Source: Globodera rostochiensis
Taxonomy: Eukaryota; Nematoda; Chromadorea; Rhabditida; Heteroderidae
Direction: 5' to 3'
Assembly (NCBI GenBank): GCA_018350325.1
Contig: JAEVLN010000001.1
Coordinates: forward strand, 2,717,501-2,781,500
Length of the DNA stretch: 64,000 nt
Part shown: positions 28,360-41,400 of the stretch, piece by piece
Layout: each line of letters begins with the position of its first letter
Position numbering within the stretch: position 1 is the stretch's first letter
Program-made: the position numbers and the translations under genes
The notes under the pieces: generated by a model
Databases searched by the model: none
Seen by the model: the letters and a program-made list of their open reading frames with translations, nothing else
What the model was told of the DNA's origin: nothing

Positions 28360-28639
28360 CTGATACATTTCGAACAAAATTGTGATTGATCAGTCTTTCG
28401 TAAATGTACTTTCAATCCGAAACTTGATTGATCCGTCTTTCGTAAATGCACTTTTAATCCAAAAGTCTGTGATCACTGATCAGATTGTTACCAATAAATA
28501 CGTAATGGAGGGGTTGATCGGATTGTATTTTATGATTTTGATCAAGTGGCCTAAAGGACTGTCCAAATTCTTTTACATCCTTTGACATAAAATTATATTG
28601 GTTTTTTGCATTGAGTTGAGGTGATATTTTCTCGTAAAA

Positions 28640-30262
28640 ATGGCTAAATCTGTGCTGATCATCGCTTCCGACGGGTCGGAGGACATCGAACTGATTGTCA
28701 CTAGTGACGTGTTGCGCCGGGCGGGTGCGTTTTTGTTGTCATAAATGTTTTACGGCCTCAAAACACAGGCTTTTAATTTAAAACGCAAAATTGAGTTTAC
28801 AAAGAATTGCTGAATTTGGCAATCGGCGTGGCCAGATCTATCGTAATTTATGAAATAATTCCTTCATTTGTATTTAAATCGGTGCTTTTTAAGGCGTTGA
28901 TGTGACCATTGCTGGGCTGCAGGTGAGAAGCGTGCTGAGCACAATTGTTATGGGGAATTTTGGGTGTTTTTATTAAGAAAGTTGGCCAATAAACCAATTT
29001 TTGCCTCTCTTGGTCACAAAAACTTTTGCCTGATTTGGGCGGGGAATTGGACACCAAAAATTAGCCACTTTTGCGCACAGGACCAGCCTCAAATTGAGTT
29101 GGCGCGCAAGGCGAAGCTGCACGTGGACGCGCTGTTCAAGGACGTGCTCAGCGAGCAGTACGCGGCTGTTGTGTTGCCCGGCGGTCAGCCTGGCTCCAAC
29201 AATTTGGCGGCGGTGTGCTTTCACATTTTTTGGACTCATTTTCATGCCCCCAAATCCATGAAAAGAGTCCCGAAATTTTTTTTTGGCAGGACGAACGTGT
29301 TGGCCAAGTGTTGCGCCGCCACGAGGCGGCCGGTGCCATTGTGGCGGCCATTTGTGCGGCACCAATTGCGCTGGTGGCACACGGAGTGGCCAAGGGCGGC
29401 ACATTGACTGCCTACCCGGCCGTCAAGGTGGCAGGAAAATTATAGGCGGAAAAACAAATTTTTATTTTCTGGAAAAATTCACATTTTTTGCAGGACAAAA
29501 TCACCGCCGGCGGCTACACGTACTCGGAGGACAATGTGTGCGTGTACAATAATGTGGTCACCAGTCGCGGACCTGGTGCGTTTTATATGCCCTCTCCATT
29601 GAACGGAACACTAAACGAATTCTAACGAATTTACAACACAATTGCGACGAGAAATTAATAGATTTTGAATTTTAGGGCTGGGCAATCCTAAAGAATGGGG
29701 ATCCCTACTTCATACTTTGTTATTTGAGCTAAAAATTTATATCCGGGGGTTTCAGGGGTGCTGATCACGAATCTGACCTTAGTTTTGTCAAATCTTTGAT
29801 TTTGTCTAAGATTTTTTCATCAATTACTTGATTTTGGTAATAGCCCTCGTTTTCAAAAAACCTATTCTTTTGCATAAACAAACAACCAAACGCATTAATT
29901 TGGATTTTTAGATATCAGATTCGAATTCTACGCATCAGAAAACCCCGGAAACAACCTTTTTCAATATAAAATTTAGAAAATCGATTTTTTGAAAAAAAAT
30001 TTGGGATCCCCATTCTTAAGGATTGCCTAGGGCTGAATGTAGAGTAGTACGGGACCGTGACTGGCACTGATACTGAAGTCGCCAATTTTAAGACTGAATT
30101 CCCCCCTTATAAAATCCCGGGGTTTTGATGTTCTCAATCCCGGCTTCCCCCCCCCCTTCTTTTTAAGGGACGGCGTTTGACTTTGCACTGAAGCTGGCCG
30201 AATTGTTGGCCGGCGCGGAGAAGGCGCAAGAAGTTCGCGGCGCACTGCTGCTGCTTGGCTAA
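28640..30262 (+). CDS. DJ-1/PARK7 family protein
   Basis: Six exons (28640-28724, 28894-28922, 29081-29212, 29290-29427, 29494-29575, 30168-30262) give 186 residues, the usual DJ-1 length. The sequence starts MAKSVLIIASDGSEDIEL with the conserved Glu of the active site. It continues with VVLPGGQPGSNNLA, then AIVAAICAAPIALVAHG containing the nucleophilic-elbow Cys (Cys106 equivalent), GGYTYSED and TSRGPGTAFDFALKLAE. DJ-1 proteins are cytosolic oxidative-stress sensors with proposed glyoxalase/deglycase activity. It resembles C. elegans DJR-1. Intron 5 (592 bp) is enlarged by a MITE. AATAAA occurs at about 30472. Confidence 0.94.
29673..30036. mobile_element. MITE in DJ-1 intron 5
   Basis: The terminal inverted repeats are GGCAATCCTAAAGAATGGGG plus ATCCC on the left and GGGATCCCCATTCTTAAGG plus ATTGCC on the right, about 25 bp with one mismatch, enclosing ~360 bp. 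The interior includes TTTTTAGATATCAGATTCG and ATTCTACG, shared with sequences near 5110, 19220 and 22130. No coding capacity. Confidence 0.75.
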
Positions 30263-30561
30263 TCCGATCAGTGATCAGAGCGGGGTGATGGTGAAGAAGG
30301 CTTATCGATGTGTGAAAAGTGTGATCATCGGGGAGGGGGGTGTTGCTGTGATCCGCCGCGTTTTGACGTCCCCATACATTTTGTTTAGTTCATAATTTAT
30401 TTTTGTGGAAAAATTTTCTAACTTTCAAAACCGTTCACGTTTAATTGTTACAATTTTATTAAAGTATTGAAGAATAAACGTGTCGGATTCAATGTTAACA
30501 CAAAATCTCAACACAAAAAGGAAAAGAAAGCCCTTAAATTTTCGAGGAAATGGACGACTGT
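30263..30561. other. Convergent intergenic spacer
   Basis: Lies between the 3' ends of DJ-1 (plus) and the BED gene (minus). It contains GATCAGTGATCAG at 30265 and the AATAAA of DJ-1 near 30472; no gene. Confidence 0.5.
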
Positions 30562-32152
30562 TTATTTATTATTGTTGCTGTTGTTGTTGGTATTTTCGTT
30601 GTAAACGACGGCGTCAGACTCGCGCAATTGTTGACGAATGGTGAGTTCGTGCTGCAGCGAGTCCATCATGTCCATCGCGTCCTTCAGACGCTCACGCGCA
30701 ATTTGCAGCCGCCCAATAAGTTCAGCATCGGTGACAGCACGCAATGATGATGTTGAAGATGCCTAAGTATTTTAACATTTGAAAGTGTCTAAAATGCTTT
30801 GGCTGTTTGGCATTGTGGGTGTTCAACAACATACAAAGCAGCACACATACTCACCGTTGATGTTTTAACATTGACTGCAGAGACGCTCGTCGTCGGCGAT
30901 GCCATCTGCGAAAGAGTTGGCACCACTAAGTTCACGTTGGAGTTGGAGGAGGAAAACACCATCTGGTGAAGCCGTTCTTGGCTCGTTGCCGGAAAACGGA
31001 TGGTGTCGTTGTCTGCCTCTTGCTCTCGCATCATCAGCCCGTTGTTTGGATACTGCTCGCCAACACTGTGGTTCAACAACACTTTCAACGACTGGTTCAG
31101 CGACACCTCCAGCCCATGGCGGTCTGCGGAGGACAACAACGCCGACTGCTTGAAAAGTTCGAATGCAAATCGTCAATATTTGTTTAGGAACCCTACCGGC
31201 GTCAACAATTCCGTCTTTATTGAGTGCCGAAGGCGTTTGTTGTTGTTGTTATTGTTGCTGACACTGCGGCTGCTGCCTACGCCATATGACGCTGTCGCTG
31301 AACTGCTCGAACAGACAGAACTTGCGCCAAGCCCAGCAAAACAACCATCCACGTCCAGGAAGTGCTTAGCTACAAAATAACAACAAATTTTCTTTCTTTG
31401 TGCATAAAAAATTGTTTTCCACCTCCTCCGGCACCAATGCCAATTTGTGGTGTGCCAAATTCTTCTTCTTCCCCCTCCTCCTCATCATGCCATTCCTTCG
31501 GTTTGCGCAATGCCATTTGCTGTTGTTGTTGTTGTTGCGATGCTGCGCCACCGCGTGGATGGGCGGCACGTTCAGCAATGAACTCGACAAAAATGCCAAA
31601 GTGTAAGGATTGCATGTGACGACGCCTGCGCAAATGAAAATCGCGGTGAGTGAGTTTCAAAGCGGCTTGTTACTCGAAATGGAACTGGAAAAGCTCACAT
31701 TCCTCCGGTGGACGACTTCAGCCCCATTTGAATGGATCGACCGCACATTCTGCACTCGGCACGCGCAGTGGCACGGTCACGACGAAAGTAGCGCCAATAC
31801 GAATGCTTAGGCTTGTCAATGTCCAAAGTGCCCATGGGAAGCTGAAAATTTTAATTTTTTTTTTCATATTCCGATAGGCCTTCCATTATTAATAAAACAT
31901 CGGGCAATATTTTGAACGTCTTGGACCCGCCTCATCTGCAGAAGTGAAGTTTCGCTGACGTCGACGTTTGCCGCCACCGGCGACGGCGCCGGCACCGTTG
32001 AAAAGTGGGAGTGAAAATGATGTCGCCTCATTGCCCATCATCGCAACTTGCGCATCCCCGTCGCCTTCCTCATCCCCGGCACTATTATTAAACAATTGGT
32101 CAATGTCGAAGTCGTTCTCCAGGGCATTTGTCGACGAAACATCCATCATCAT
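30562..32152 (-). CDS. BED-type zinc-finger protein
   Basis: Minus-strand exons from right to left: an acidic N-terminal exon from ATG at 32152 (MMMDVSSTNALENDFDID) with a basic patch KRRRQR; an exon at about 31845-31665 with HSYWRYFRRDRATARAEC, RMCG and SIQMGLKSSTG; then one starting RRHMQSLH near 31625. Together these make a BED finger (C-x2-C and H-x4-H, Trp and Phe before it). A Gln-run and Glu-rich exon follow, then an exon with an Asn-run, one at 31170-30865, and a last exon (30744-30562) with a short amphipathic helix ARERLKDAMDMMDSLQHEL. BED proteins bind DNA as transcription or chromatin factors. The first junction could not be solved with a good donor, so the start is tentative and the gene may begin at an ATG near 31840. 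Confidence 0.68.
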
Positions 32153-32492
32153 AGCCTATACGTTTAACTGAATTTCCTGGAATGATACTTTTTTTTGTTT
32201 AAATGTGGAATTAAAATTTAAAAGATAAATAAATACGATTGGTTTAGAACAATTCAAAACTATATAAAAATGCCTTGTTTTGGTATAATTTTAAAAACAT
32301 CAACAAAAACAACAACAACAATAGCGAAAACATAAAAATTTGAAGTACTAGATATAGCCCAAAAAGGGCAAAGATAACAACAAAACAACAATAAATATCA
32401 AAAAAAAACAACTGTGGGATCATATGTGATTGGTACAACAAAATTTCGATCTGTCTGCCTTTGATCAACCGTGCTGCGCTGATCAGTAGTGA

Positions 32493-35400
32493 TCAGCCAG
32501 TTGCCGTGTGCTCAAACCATTGACGCACCGCTTCGGCCACCGTAGCGGGCAATGTGCGCGTGTCACGCACCAGCGCGTACAGCGGGAACGGAAACTGCGC
32601 CATGTATGGGCGAAAGGTGCACTGTCCGTTGACGGAAAAGTCGGCAATGCGCATGTCCATGATGGACTTGTGGGTGCCGCTGCTACTGCTTTTGTTGGTG
32701 GACGATAGCGATGAAGACGACGGAGGAGAGGGAGGAGGAACGTCCATGACCAGGAACAGAACAGTGACCCGATCCATGGACAAACGGGCAATGGCCTGGA
32801 AAAGCAAAAAAATTAACTCAAATCGGGTACTGGAGATGTGGACTGATAAAACTTGCCTGCCGAATGCGCTGCACGCCCTCACTGAACACACCCCTTCCGT
32901 CGCCCAAAATGATCAGCAACTGCTCAGTTGGTGCTGCTACTGCTCCACCACCTTCGCGCGCTCGTGTGAACAACGTCTGCGAAACGTCCAGCAGTTCGGC
33001 AAGGTCGGTGCGCGACTGATCAAAGCGCAACTGACGCAGAATGCGAACGCCCAACGGTGGCACGTCGCAGTCGTGTTCAGAAGCGGCAAAATCGGCGATC
33101 AGTTGGACCTGGGAGCCGAACGAACACAGTGCCAGTTGGCCCACTTCAAGTTGGCGTAGCGCTCGTTCGATCAAGCACAGCGCGTTGCATGTGATCTGTG
33201 ACAAAAGCCGGTGTGTACACAACCCATACTTTGGTCGTTTAGGATCAATCAATCAATCCGACAAACAATTCCCAAATGTACGTGCCCACCTCGGTCATGT
33301 GGTTGTGCTGCATGCTCTGCGAATTGTCGACCGCGATGCAAATTTGATAGTTGCGACGTTCCTTCCGCGTCCTGCGCATCCAAATGCGATCTTTGCGATA
33401 GTCGCTGGCAATGTAGGAGATCAGTCGACGCATGTTTAGCCGCTTTCCTGTCCGATAATCGCCCCTAAAGGGTATGAACAAGTTGAAACAAAAAGTGATT
33501 CAGTCCGAGGACTAAATTTTTTGGCCAAATCACTAAGACCACTGATCGGCAGATTAACACATCACTGTGATTTGCTTACTCAAGCCGTGAAGCGATGGTG
33601 GGCTCGATGATGGCACGCAAAGACTCGGCCAGCTCGGCGGCCAGTTGCGCAACGGCGTCCGTGATCAGTGCCCATTTCAGCTGAAGTTGACGCTGTTCAT
33701 CACCAGCGCGGCCGTCCTGCAGCTCATCATTCTGCTGTTGATCCAACGAGTCGAAGTCGGCACAAAGACGCTCAATAAGATCAGCGGACACGTCCAACTT
33801 CGCCCCATCAGCAGACAGCAACATTGACGCGGCGTGACGTTCCGCTTCTGCCATCTGCAAAATAAATGAGATGCTGTGTTGGTCAATAGCGGTAGCATTA
33901 CCGTATTGAAAATATTTTGATTCTGCAGTCCTGTTGCATCCTGCTGCTGTTCAACACCATCTTCCTCGTCGAGTTCCATTCGTTGTTGATCACTAACGCC
34001 TGCTGCTTCATCTTCGTCTCCATCTTTTCCCGGCTTTTGCTGATCCGTTGCGCGACCGTCGGCGTCAGAAGGTTCGGAGGCCAATTCGGCGGCGCGTCCT
34101 TGTCGCTGCTTCTGACGAAGACGACGCAGGTGCGCGCTGAACAACGCACGAGTCCGTCGCGCTTGCTCAAGCGTTGCAGAAGCGTGTGCGGACAACTGCA
34201 AACAACGAGGAATAATAAATACAGAATATGAAATTTTCAAATTTCGCACCTGACGCTGTTCACATTCGCCCACTTCAATTTCTTCATCATTGTCCGCATT
34301 TTTTTCCATCTCCTCATCTTCATTTTCATCATTTTTCCGTCCATTTTCCTCATCCATGCCATCGGTTGTCCTGCGTTGTTTTGACGAACTTTCTGCTTCA
34401 TCATCCGCTCCTTGACCAGCACGATCATCATGTTCAAGCTTTTCTTGTCGTGTTTTATCATCACCAGCTTCTTCGACAGCTGTCCAGTCGTGCCCGTCCG
34501 CATCCTCCACACCAACTGGCTGATCTACGTCGGACATTTTCTGTTGCTGCTGCTGCTTTTGTTGCTGAGCAGCATCGTCGTTTTCATTCAACGGTTGCTG
34601 CTGTTGATCGTCTACCTGTTCCTGAATTCGGAAAACAATCCATAATGGACGAGAAGTTAACGATACCCCCCCCCCCCACCTCGCTGTTGTCCTGCTGCTC
34701 GTCCGCAAGTCCATGCGACTGCGGGTCCAACTGCGCTTCTTCCGGTTGTTCCTCCACCTCACCAATGTCGTTCTCATCACGCTCCTCCATGTCCTCCTCA
34801 TGTTGTTGCTGTTCATCATTGTCCTCCCCATCCGCTTTTTGGCCATCTTGTTCAAGCTGTTCGTGTCGTTGATCACCAACAGCTTCTTCAACAGCCGTCC
34901 AATCTTGTTTGTCGTTCGCATCCTCAGCACCAACGGACTGGTCCACTTCAGGCATCTGCTGTTGTGGATCCGCATCGCCTTTCCCACACTCATCCATCGG
35001 TTGCTGCTGTTTATCGCCGTCCTTTTCCTGAATTTTCGGTTAAAATTATTTTTGTTAATGATCGAGATCAATTAAAGGACGATTCACTTCGATGTTGTCC
35101 TGCTGCTGCTGTTCTTCGGGCGGTTCCCACAACTGCGGGTCCAACTGCGTCTCCTCCGGCTCCTCCACGTCGCCAAAGTTCCAATCCGCGCGATCCTCAA
35201 TGTCCTCATGTTGCTGTTCAACATTGTCTTCTTCATCTGAGTAATAATAATTATTGTAAAAACGATTTTCCAAAATATGAAATATATTAAAAGTGGTCCA
35301 TAAACACACCAACCAATTCCCTCCTCGCCCTCCCCCGTATCCAGCCCTTCCAAGCAGCCGGCAAAGTCATCCTCTACATCAATGGGCTGCTCCACATCGG

Positions 35401-38400
35401 GCATTTGCTGCTGTTGTTGCTGATCAGCATCGTTGCGTTCATCCATCGGTTGCTGCTGTTGATCATTTCCATTTTCCTACGGGGAGAAATCATATTATCA
35501 ATCAATGTTATCATGATCACACCTTAAGCCCCTCAATTTGCTCCATGTTCTCCACTTGGGACGACACGTCGGTGGCGTTCGGAGCCAAATCGGCGTCACC
35601 GAAGCCATCGCCGGATTCCACGCGTTTGCTTTCCGCTCCCTCGCGTCGGTCCTCGGCCGGAATCGGATTCACAAAGCCGTTGGTCAACAAATGACAGCCG
35701 ATGGCAGTCCAATGTGCGTGGAAGGAGGCCAACTGCGAGACCAGCGTGCCGATGTGATGGTGAAGATGGCACAATGCCGAACAGAGTCCGTGTGCCAATG
35801 TGTATCCACAGACGAGTCGCGATGCCGTCGTTGCTGATGATGACGATGATGTGCGGGCGTTGTAAACGGAGGAATTGGCAAAAAACCAGTCGCAAAGCTG
35901 AGCAAGTACCTGCAATTTGATTGAACTTCAAAATGTCAAGTGATTGGCAACAAACGGAACTCACTTTGTCACTGTTTAGTTTGTTGACAAATTCAAGCAC
36001 ACGTTTGACACTGTCCAACACCGGCGGAGCTCCATTACCATCATTGTTGTTGTACCGCTCGATCTCTTTGTAGATGGATTGCAGATAGAGTAGGATGGCA
36101 CGCTCCACTTCTTCAAACTCCAAATTTGTTTCAGCAGCAGTGATCGGACGACCCTCCACCATTATTTCCTCATCAATCAACAGAAGTTGACCGAAGGTTG
36201 GGCCAAGTTTGGCACATTCGTCAACAAAGTACGTGCCCAACTTTGCCAGCGAAAGGTCGGAAAATGCGCTGTGGAATTCCCGCAGGCAATCAGTGTATGT
36301 TCTCCAGTTGGTTCTGAAACAAAATCTCACTTCTTGATCTTTTTTTTTCGGGAAACGACACCTTTTCCAAATGTGTAAATTGTTGTCCTCCATCGCAGAA
36401 GCATCATCATTTCCAAAACAGTCACGCGTAACGCGCACTGAACTGACCAGCACATCGGAATGGCTTCTCTTCAGACGCTTCAAAAGAAGCTCCAAAGCGC
36501 TCAAGTCGGCATCAAGTTCAGCATGTTCAGTGCTCGGCTGACGCAGTGAGCCCAGCGGAGTTTGGAATGCATTCAATGAAAGTTGAATCGATGTTGATGG
36601 GTGTGAAGAGATGATCTGATGTTGATCATCGCCGGAATTGGATGAATGTTGCCTCGGGCAAAGTTGGTGAAGCTGTCGCATCCGGTCAATAATTGTGGTC
36701 AGCATGTTAATCAGTCGTCCATTGCGCACAAACACAGAACTCATATGCGCGTGAGATAGTGCTAAATCTAATAAATGATTTTTACGAGAAAATTAGACAA
36801 AAAGTTTATCATTTTTTTTCCTAAATTAAAAAAAAACCAATAAAAAAATTGATTGGACATCGTCTCAAATTCTCATTTAAATTCTGAGCGGATGATTTGG
36901 TCTGACCGACCATCCGGATCAGTTATTCCATTCACCGACCATCATCTTCTGTCAGCGCAGCTGCCGCGTTTTGTGCCTCCAACTCGATACAACGCGCGAT
37001 GTGCAGTGCGCGTTGTTGCGCGTCAGCAAAACGTTGCTGCCCCAAGGCGCTGATTGCGTTGTGCATCCAGTGCAGCGCAAACTCGACAGTGTTGCGCAGT
37101 TGCTGCAGTGTTGCGGGTGTCAATTGCTGCTGTTGCTGGGATTGATGGCGACGGTAGTTGGCAAACTGACGCAGGAACACGTTGCGTGCAGCGGTTGTGT
37201 TTCGGAAGTGTGTGCCAATCTACAATGAAGTTTTGAAAACATTTCGTTTTTGTTATAAAATATCCATTTTACTACTCACTGTTTCGGGCAAACGCTCCAG
37301 TGCATCGGTTTCGGCAAGTGTTTGCATGGTGAGCTGCTCCGAATCGATGTGCTGCGCTCGTCTGGCGTTCAGCCCAATGCGCGCAGCTGTGCGAACAAGG
37401 CGTGCAAACTGTTGTTGACGCGTGAACAGTGCCCGTCCATGGCGCTTCTCGTTGATGGACCGGACATTGTCAACTTCCGGTTTGGACAGATTATGCTGTT
37501 GGTCAACACTATGACAGTCGTCGTAAATGATGTGGGTTTGAAGCTCTTTCAGCATGCCGATGGCATCTGCCCGGAGGACATCCAACGCGTCCATGTCCAA
37601 CAGGCGCACAACAGAAGTGCCCAAACGGCTCACAAATGATGTGAGTGAGCGCGAGAGGATGGCTACTGTTGTTTCTTCTTGTTCTGAATGTGCCATCGGA
37701 TTTGGCGGTAAACGATCTTGCGCTGTCGTCGGAGGAGTCCATTCCAAGAGAGGAGAAAGCTTGTCAAACAGAAGAGGTAGAACCGGCTCATCGTTCAGAT
37801 TCTGAACAACAAATTTCATAGGTTTGAGACGTGGTACGTCCCATGACTCTTCGACCTTGAAATCGCGCAAAATGCGGATCAGCTGGGTATGTGCACGTCT
37901 CGCGCTGTCCCGCACACTCCAAACGTTCAGGTCCGTATAGCGCACCGCTCGGCAAAAATCGCGCAGTGAGCGCTCAACGGGTGCAAAACGGTCGGCAAAA
38001 TGTACATGCACTGCTTGGCCAAACTGTGCAAAATGGGCGCACGCGCAACGCATGCGTCGACAAAGTGTGGCAGTAGCGGCGCAATTCGGGGCAAGATTGT
38101 GAAGGCATTTGGTGAGTAATTGGCCGGTCCACAGACGAGCATCAAAGTCGCCGACGGTGGCGCTGTGCATCCAGTCCACAAAGGCCAAAAGCGGCACGGT
38201 GCCACCACCATCTTTTTGGTCTCCATCGAAAAAAAGAAATGTTTTAAATGAAAATAAGAGAGACCAACCAATTCCGTCAACTCACTTTGCAGCGTGTCCA
38301 GCGCGCATTTGAACAGCGGCCATCCGGCCAGGACAGCGAGCTGTGCACAGTCGGCACGCACCATGTCGACCAGGCTTGCCCAGCAGTGCACCTCGCGACG

Positions 38401-41400
38401 ACGCCATTCCACGAGCACGTCCTGCAGCGGGACCATTTGCGCACGAACGGAATGTGCTCGATCAGCAATTGACTCCCACTCTTCGGCACGTACTAAAAAA
38501 CAATTTTGAATTTACGATTTTATTCTTTTATCTGCTCTCCAAAATAAAAAAAATCAGGTAATTTTTTAGACAAAATGAACAAATTGAGTTGATCAAATAA
38601 TCGCATTCCAAGTCCAAACAAGAGCATGTCTGATCAGTGAGTGACCAATGGAAACATTGCACAAACGTCTTGCCATTGTTTTGCGATTATTAGCGTTTTT
38701 TTAAATACTTTCGGAAATGAATAAACCACCACTGTCGGAACCATTTGAGCTTCCCTATCCCTCTGACGATAAATCCGAGTACGGATTGCCGCCCTCTTAA
38801 GTAACATAAAGGATTAAACAGTGCCTAAAATGTGCTCCAACTGTGCCGCGTGTTTCATTAACGGGGCACCGGCAGGTGCTTTGTGTTTGAACGTGTCGAT
38901 AGACGAGTTGAGCGTGAACAGTTGAGCATTCTCCGGAAATTCAGAAAGCAGTTGTTGGACACGGTGCTGAAACGGCGCAAGACATTGCACACAATGCACC
39001 AAGGCCGACGGTTCACTGTCACGATAGACGTTTAGCGGTGGCAACGTTGATGACGGTGAAGATGACGATGTTGATGGGAATTTGGTGGTAGTGGTGACAC
39101 GGAGTTGGAGCAGTTCACGCAATTTTCCAAGTGCTTGCAGATGAGAATCTGCGAAAATGGTGGACCAGTAGGTTTCGAAAGTCCTGCATAAACTTACACG
39201 ACACGACCGCATCATCCAATTCTTCGGCTGTCGAATACAGCTCCAACTTGTCGGCAACATGCAGTAGGGAAAGAAAAAGTGGCGATGATGGATTATCAGT
39301 TTCGTCCGGTTTTGAAAAAGGCATGCGATGGGCGACATTCTTCTTGTCCTGCTGTTCTTTGTCCGATAATGTTTTAGCAATGTCGCACAACGCGTTGTGC
39401 AGCGCGTCTCTGGACAACAACAACTGATCAACAACGACATCACCATGACCAGACTGATCACCATCAACGGGTTCAGCATCAAAGGTTGAATTGGAGAAGT
39501 CGGGAAGGTAAGCGGCGCGAAGCTTAATGAAAAAAATGTTTTGATTTTATGATTGGATCATGGTCAATTGCCACACCCACCTTTTGTTCATCCGGTTCCA
39601 ACTGTACATGTTCGTCATGTTGATCAGTCTCCTCCTCTTCATTGCCCTCATCGGTTCTGTTACGTCCTTTCTTCGTTTTTCTCTTCACCCGTTTTATCAC
39701 TACCAATTGCTCTTCCGCCTGAATGCGCGCATTTTGCTCATGCCAACGCTCCCACAGGCGCAGAATCCACTCCAACACTTCACTCCGCTGGCATCGAGAA
39801 TGACAAGAAGCAATGGACCATAAGCAAATTGGAAGCCTCTGATGTGCCGTCAACGGACACCACTGATCAGTGATCAGCCAACGGATGAACGGTTCGGTAC
39901 ACTTGGCAACGTCGGCAACGGCATGATCCGTGCTTTGTTTACCGTTTTGAAGTTGACGAATGGAGGAGGAGGAGGAGGAGCAGTGGTGAAGCAATAGAGT
40001 GAAAGCATCAAATTCGACCTAAAATAATTCAGTGCCTTACAAAGGAAATGATCAGACCCAAAGCCATATGGTTAGTTGAAAATTAATTTTCATAAATAAT
40101 ATAATAAAATTTTAAACGACAAAAAATAAAGTAAAATTGATTTGATGATTTTACCCGCGAAAATCCATATTTGTGGCGAATGTGTTCGACAGCCAGTGCA
40201 CTGCCAATTTGTCGATAAAGTTCCGCCAAAGCAATCGCAAGCAAATTGAGCACATGCAAATAGGGCGCCACCAAATCTGGATAAATGAACAAAGCTGGCG
40301 GAAGCGGCGGCGATGATGTTTCTGCAGCTGGGAAAATGAACAGGGATATGAACGAATAATGAATGTACTGTTCGGTAAGCACTCACCGGAGGTTGTTGTT
40401 GTGGTTTCGGTGAGCAATGCCTTGAGGGTTGAAGTTGTGCTCAACAAGTTATGAAGGTGCGATTGGGCAACACTGAGACGATTAGTTGTTGTCGTTGTTG
40501 AACTCTGTCGATGTAAAGCAGTACCACCACCATCGTTACTCGACTGGGACAAGTTGTTGAACGCCCCTAACAGGTTGGAAGCGTCGTCAGTGGCAGTGTG
40601 AATGGCTTCCGTCAGATGAGCAGTGGCACTTCGTAGACGTTCAACAAACTCATGTCGAAAATGCTGTAGAAAATGTGCGTTTTATGATAATGTTATGAAA
40701 CGCAGATTAAATACATTTGCATAATTCGATTCCTGCCCCTCTGTCCAGCAGCAGCGATACACAAACGGGTCACTCTTCGAACGCTCTTGGCTCGTGCGCT
40801 GCGTATCGTCAGAATCCAATTGTCGCAATGCGTTTGCGGTGTCGCGATGGGCGACACAAATTTGTCGTAAAATTGGAGCTGCTGAATGTGGTGACAACGG
40901 AGAAGAAGAAGCGGGTGATGCGCAACAAATCGCAACGATTTGATCCACATCATAAGATTTGGCAATCTGAAAAGAAATGTGCTAATTTTTTAGTTCCTTA
41001 AAAATTGCACAAAATTAGAACCGACCGTCAGTCGAAGGAACATTTGCAGAGCGTTCAAATAGATGTCCACTTGCTGAAGACGTTCACGCCAATGCATTTG
41101 TTGAATATGCGCAAAATGGGGCGGGTCCATGAGTCCACGTGGAGGCGTCAGCGATCCAAGCATGCTGATCAGTTTTGCAATTACTTTCGACAGTTCGGAA
41201 GGCTCAAAATTGTGTCCCAATTGTATGTCGGCATCAAATTGTGCAGCACTTTGCTGAAACAAATTCCTGAAAATGTTTGAATTTCCAATCAATCATTTTG
41301 ATCATTTTCTTCCAACTTGGCAGCATTTTGCAGACTCCTGTTCGCAAAACTCAGCTCCCAGGTGGTCAAAAATGTTTGGTCAAGTTCGACAGAAGCGGTG

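Noticed and set aside
28383..28455. Direct repeat TTGATTGATCnGTCTTTCGTAAATG between TRP14 and DJ-1 genes
   Set aside because: A real ~49-bp tandem duplication, but it shows no feature suggesting a promoter or mobile element.
34228..34872. Long plus-strand frame rich in His, Pro and Ser
   Set aside because: It is the antisense shadow of the acidic Gln/Glu/Asp-rich midasin linker.
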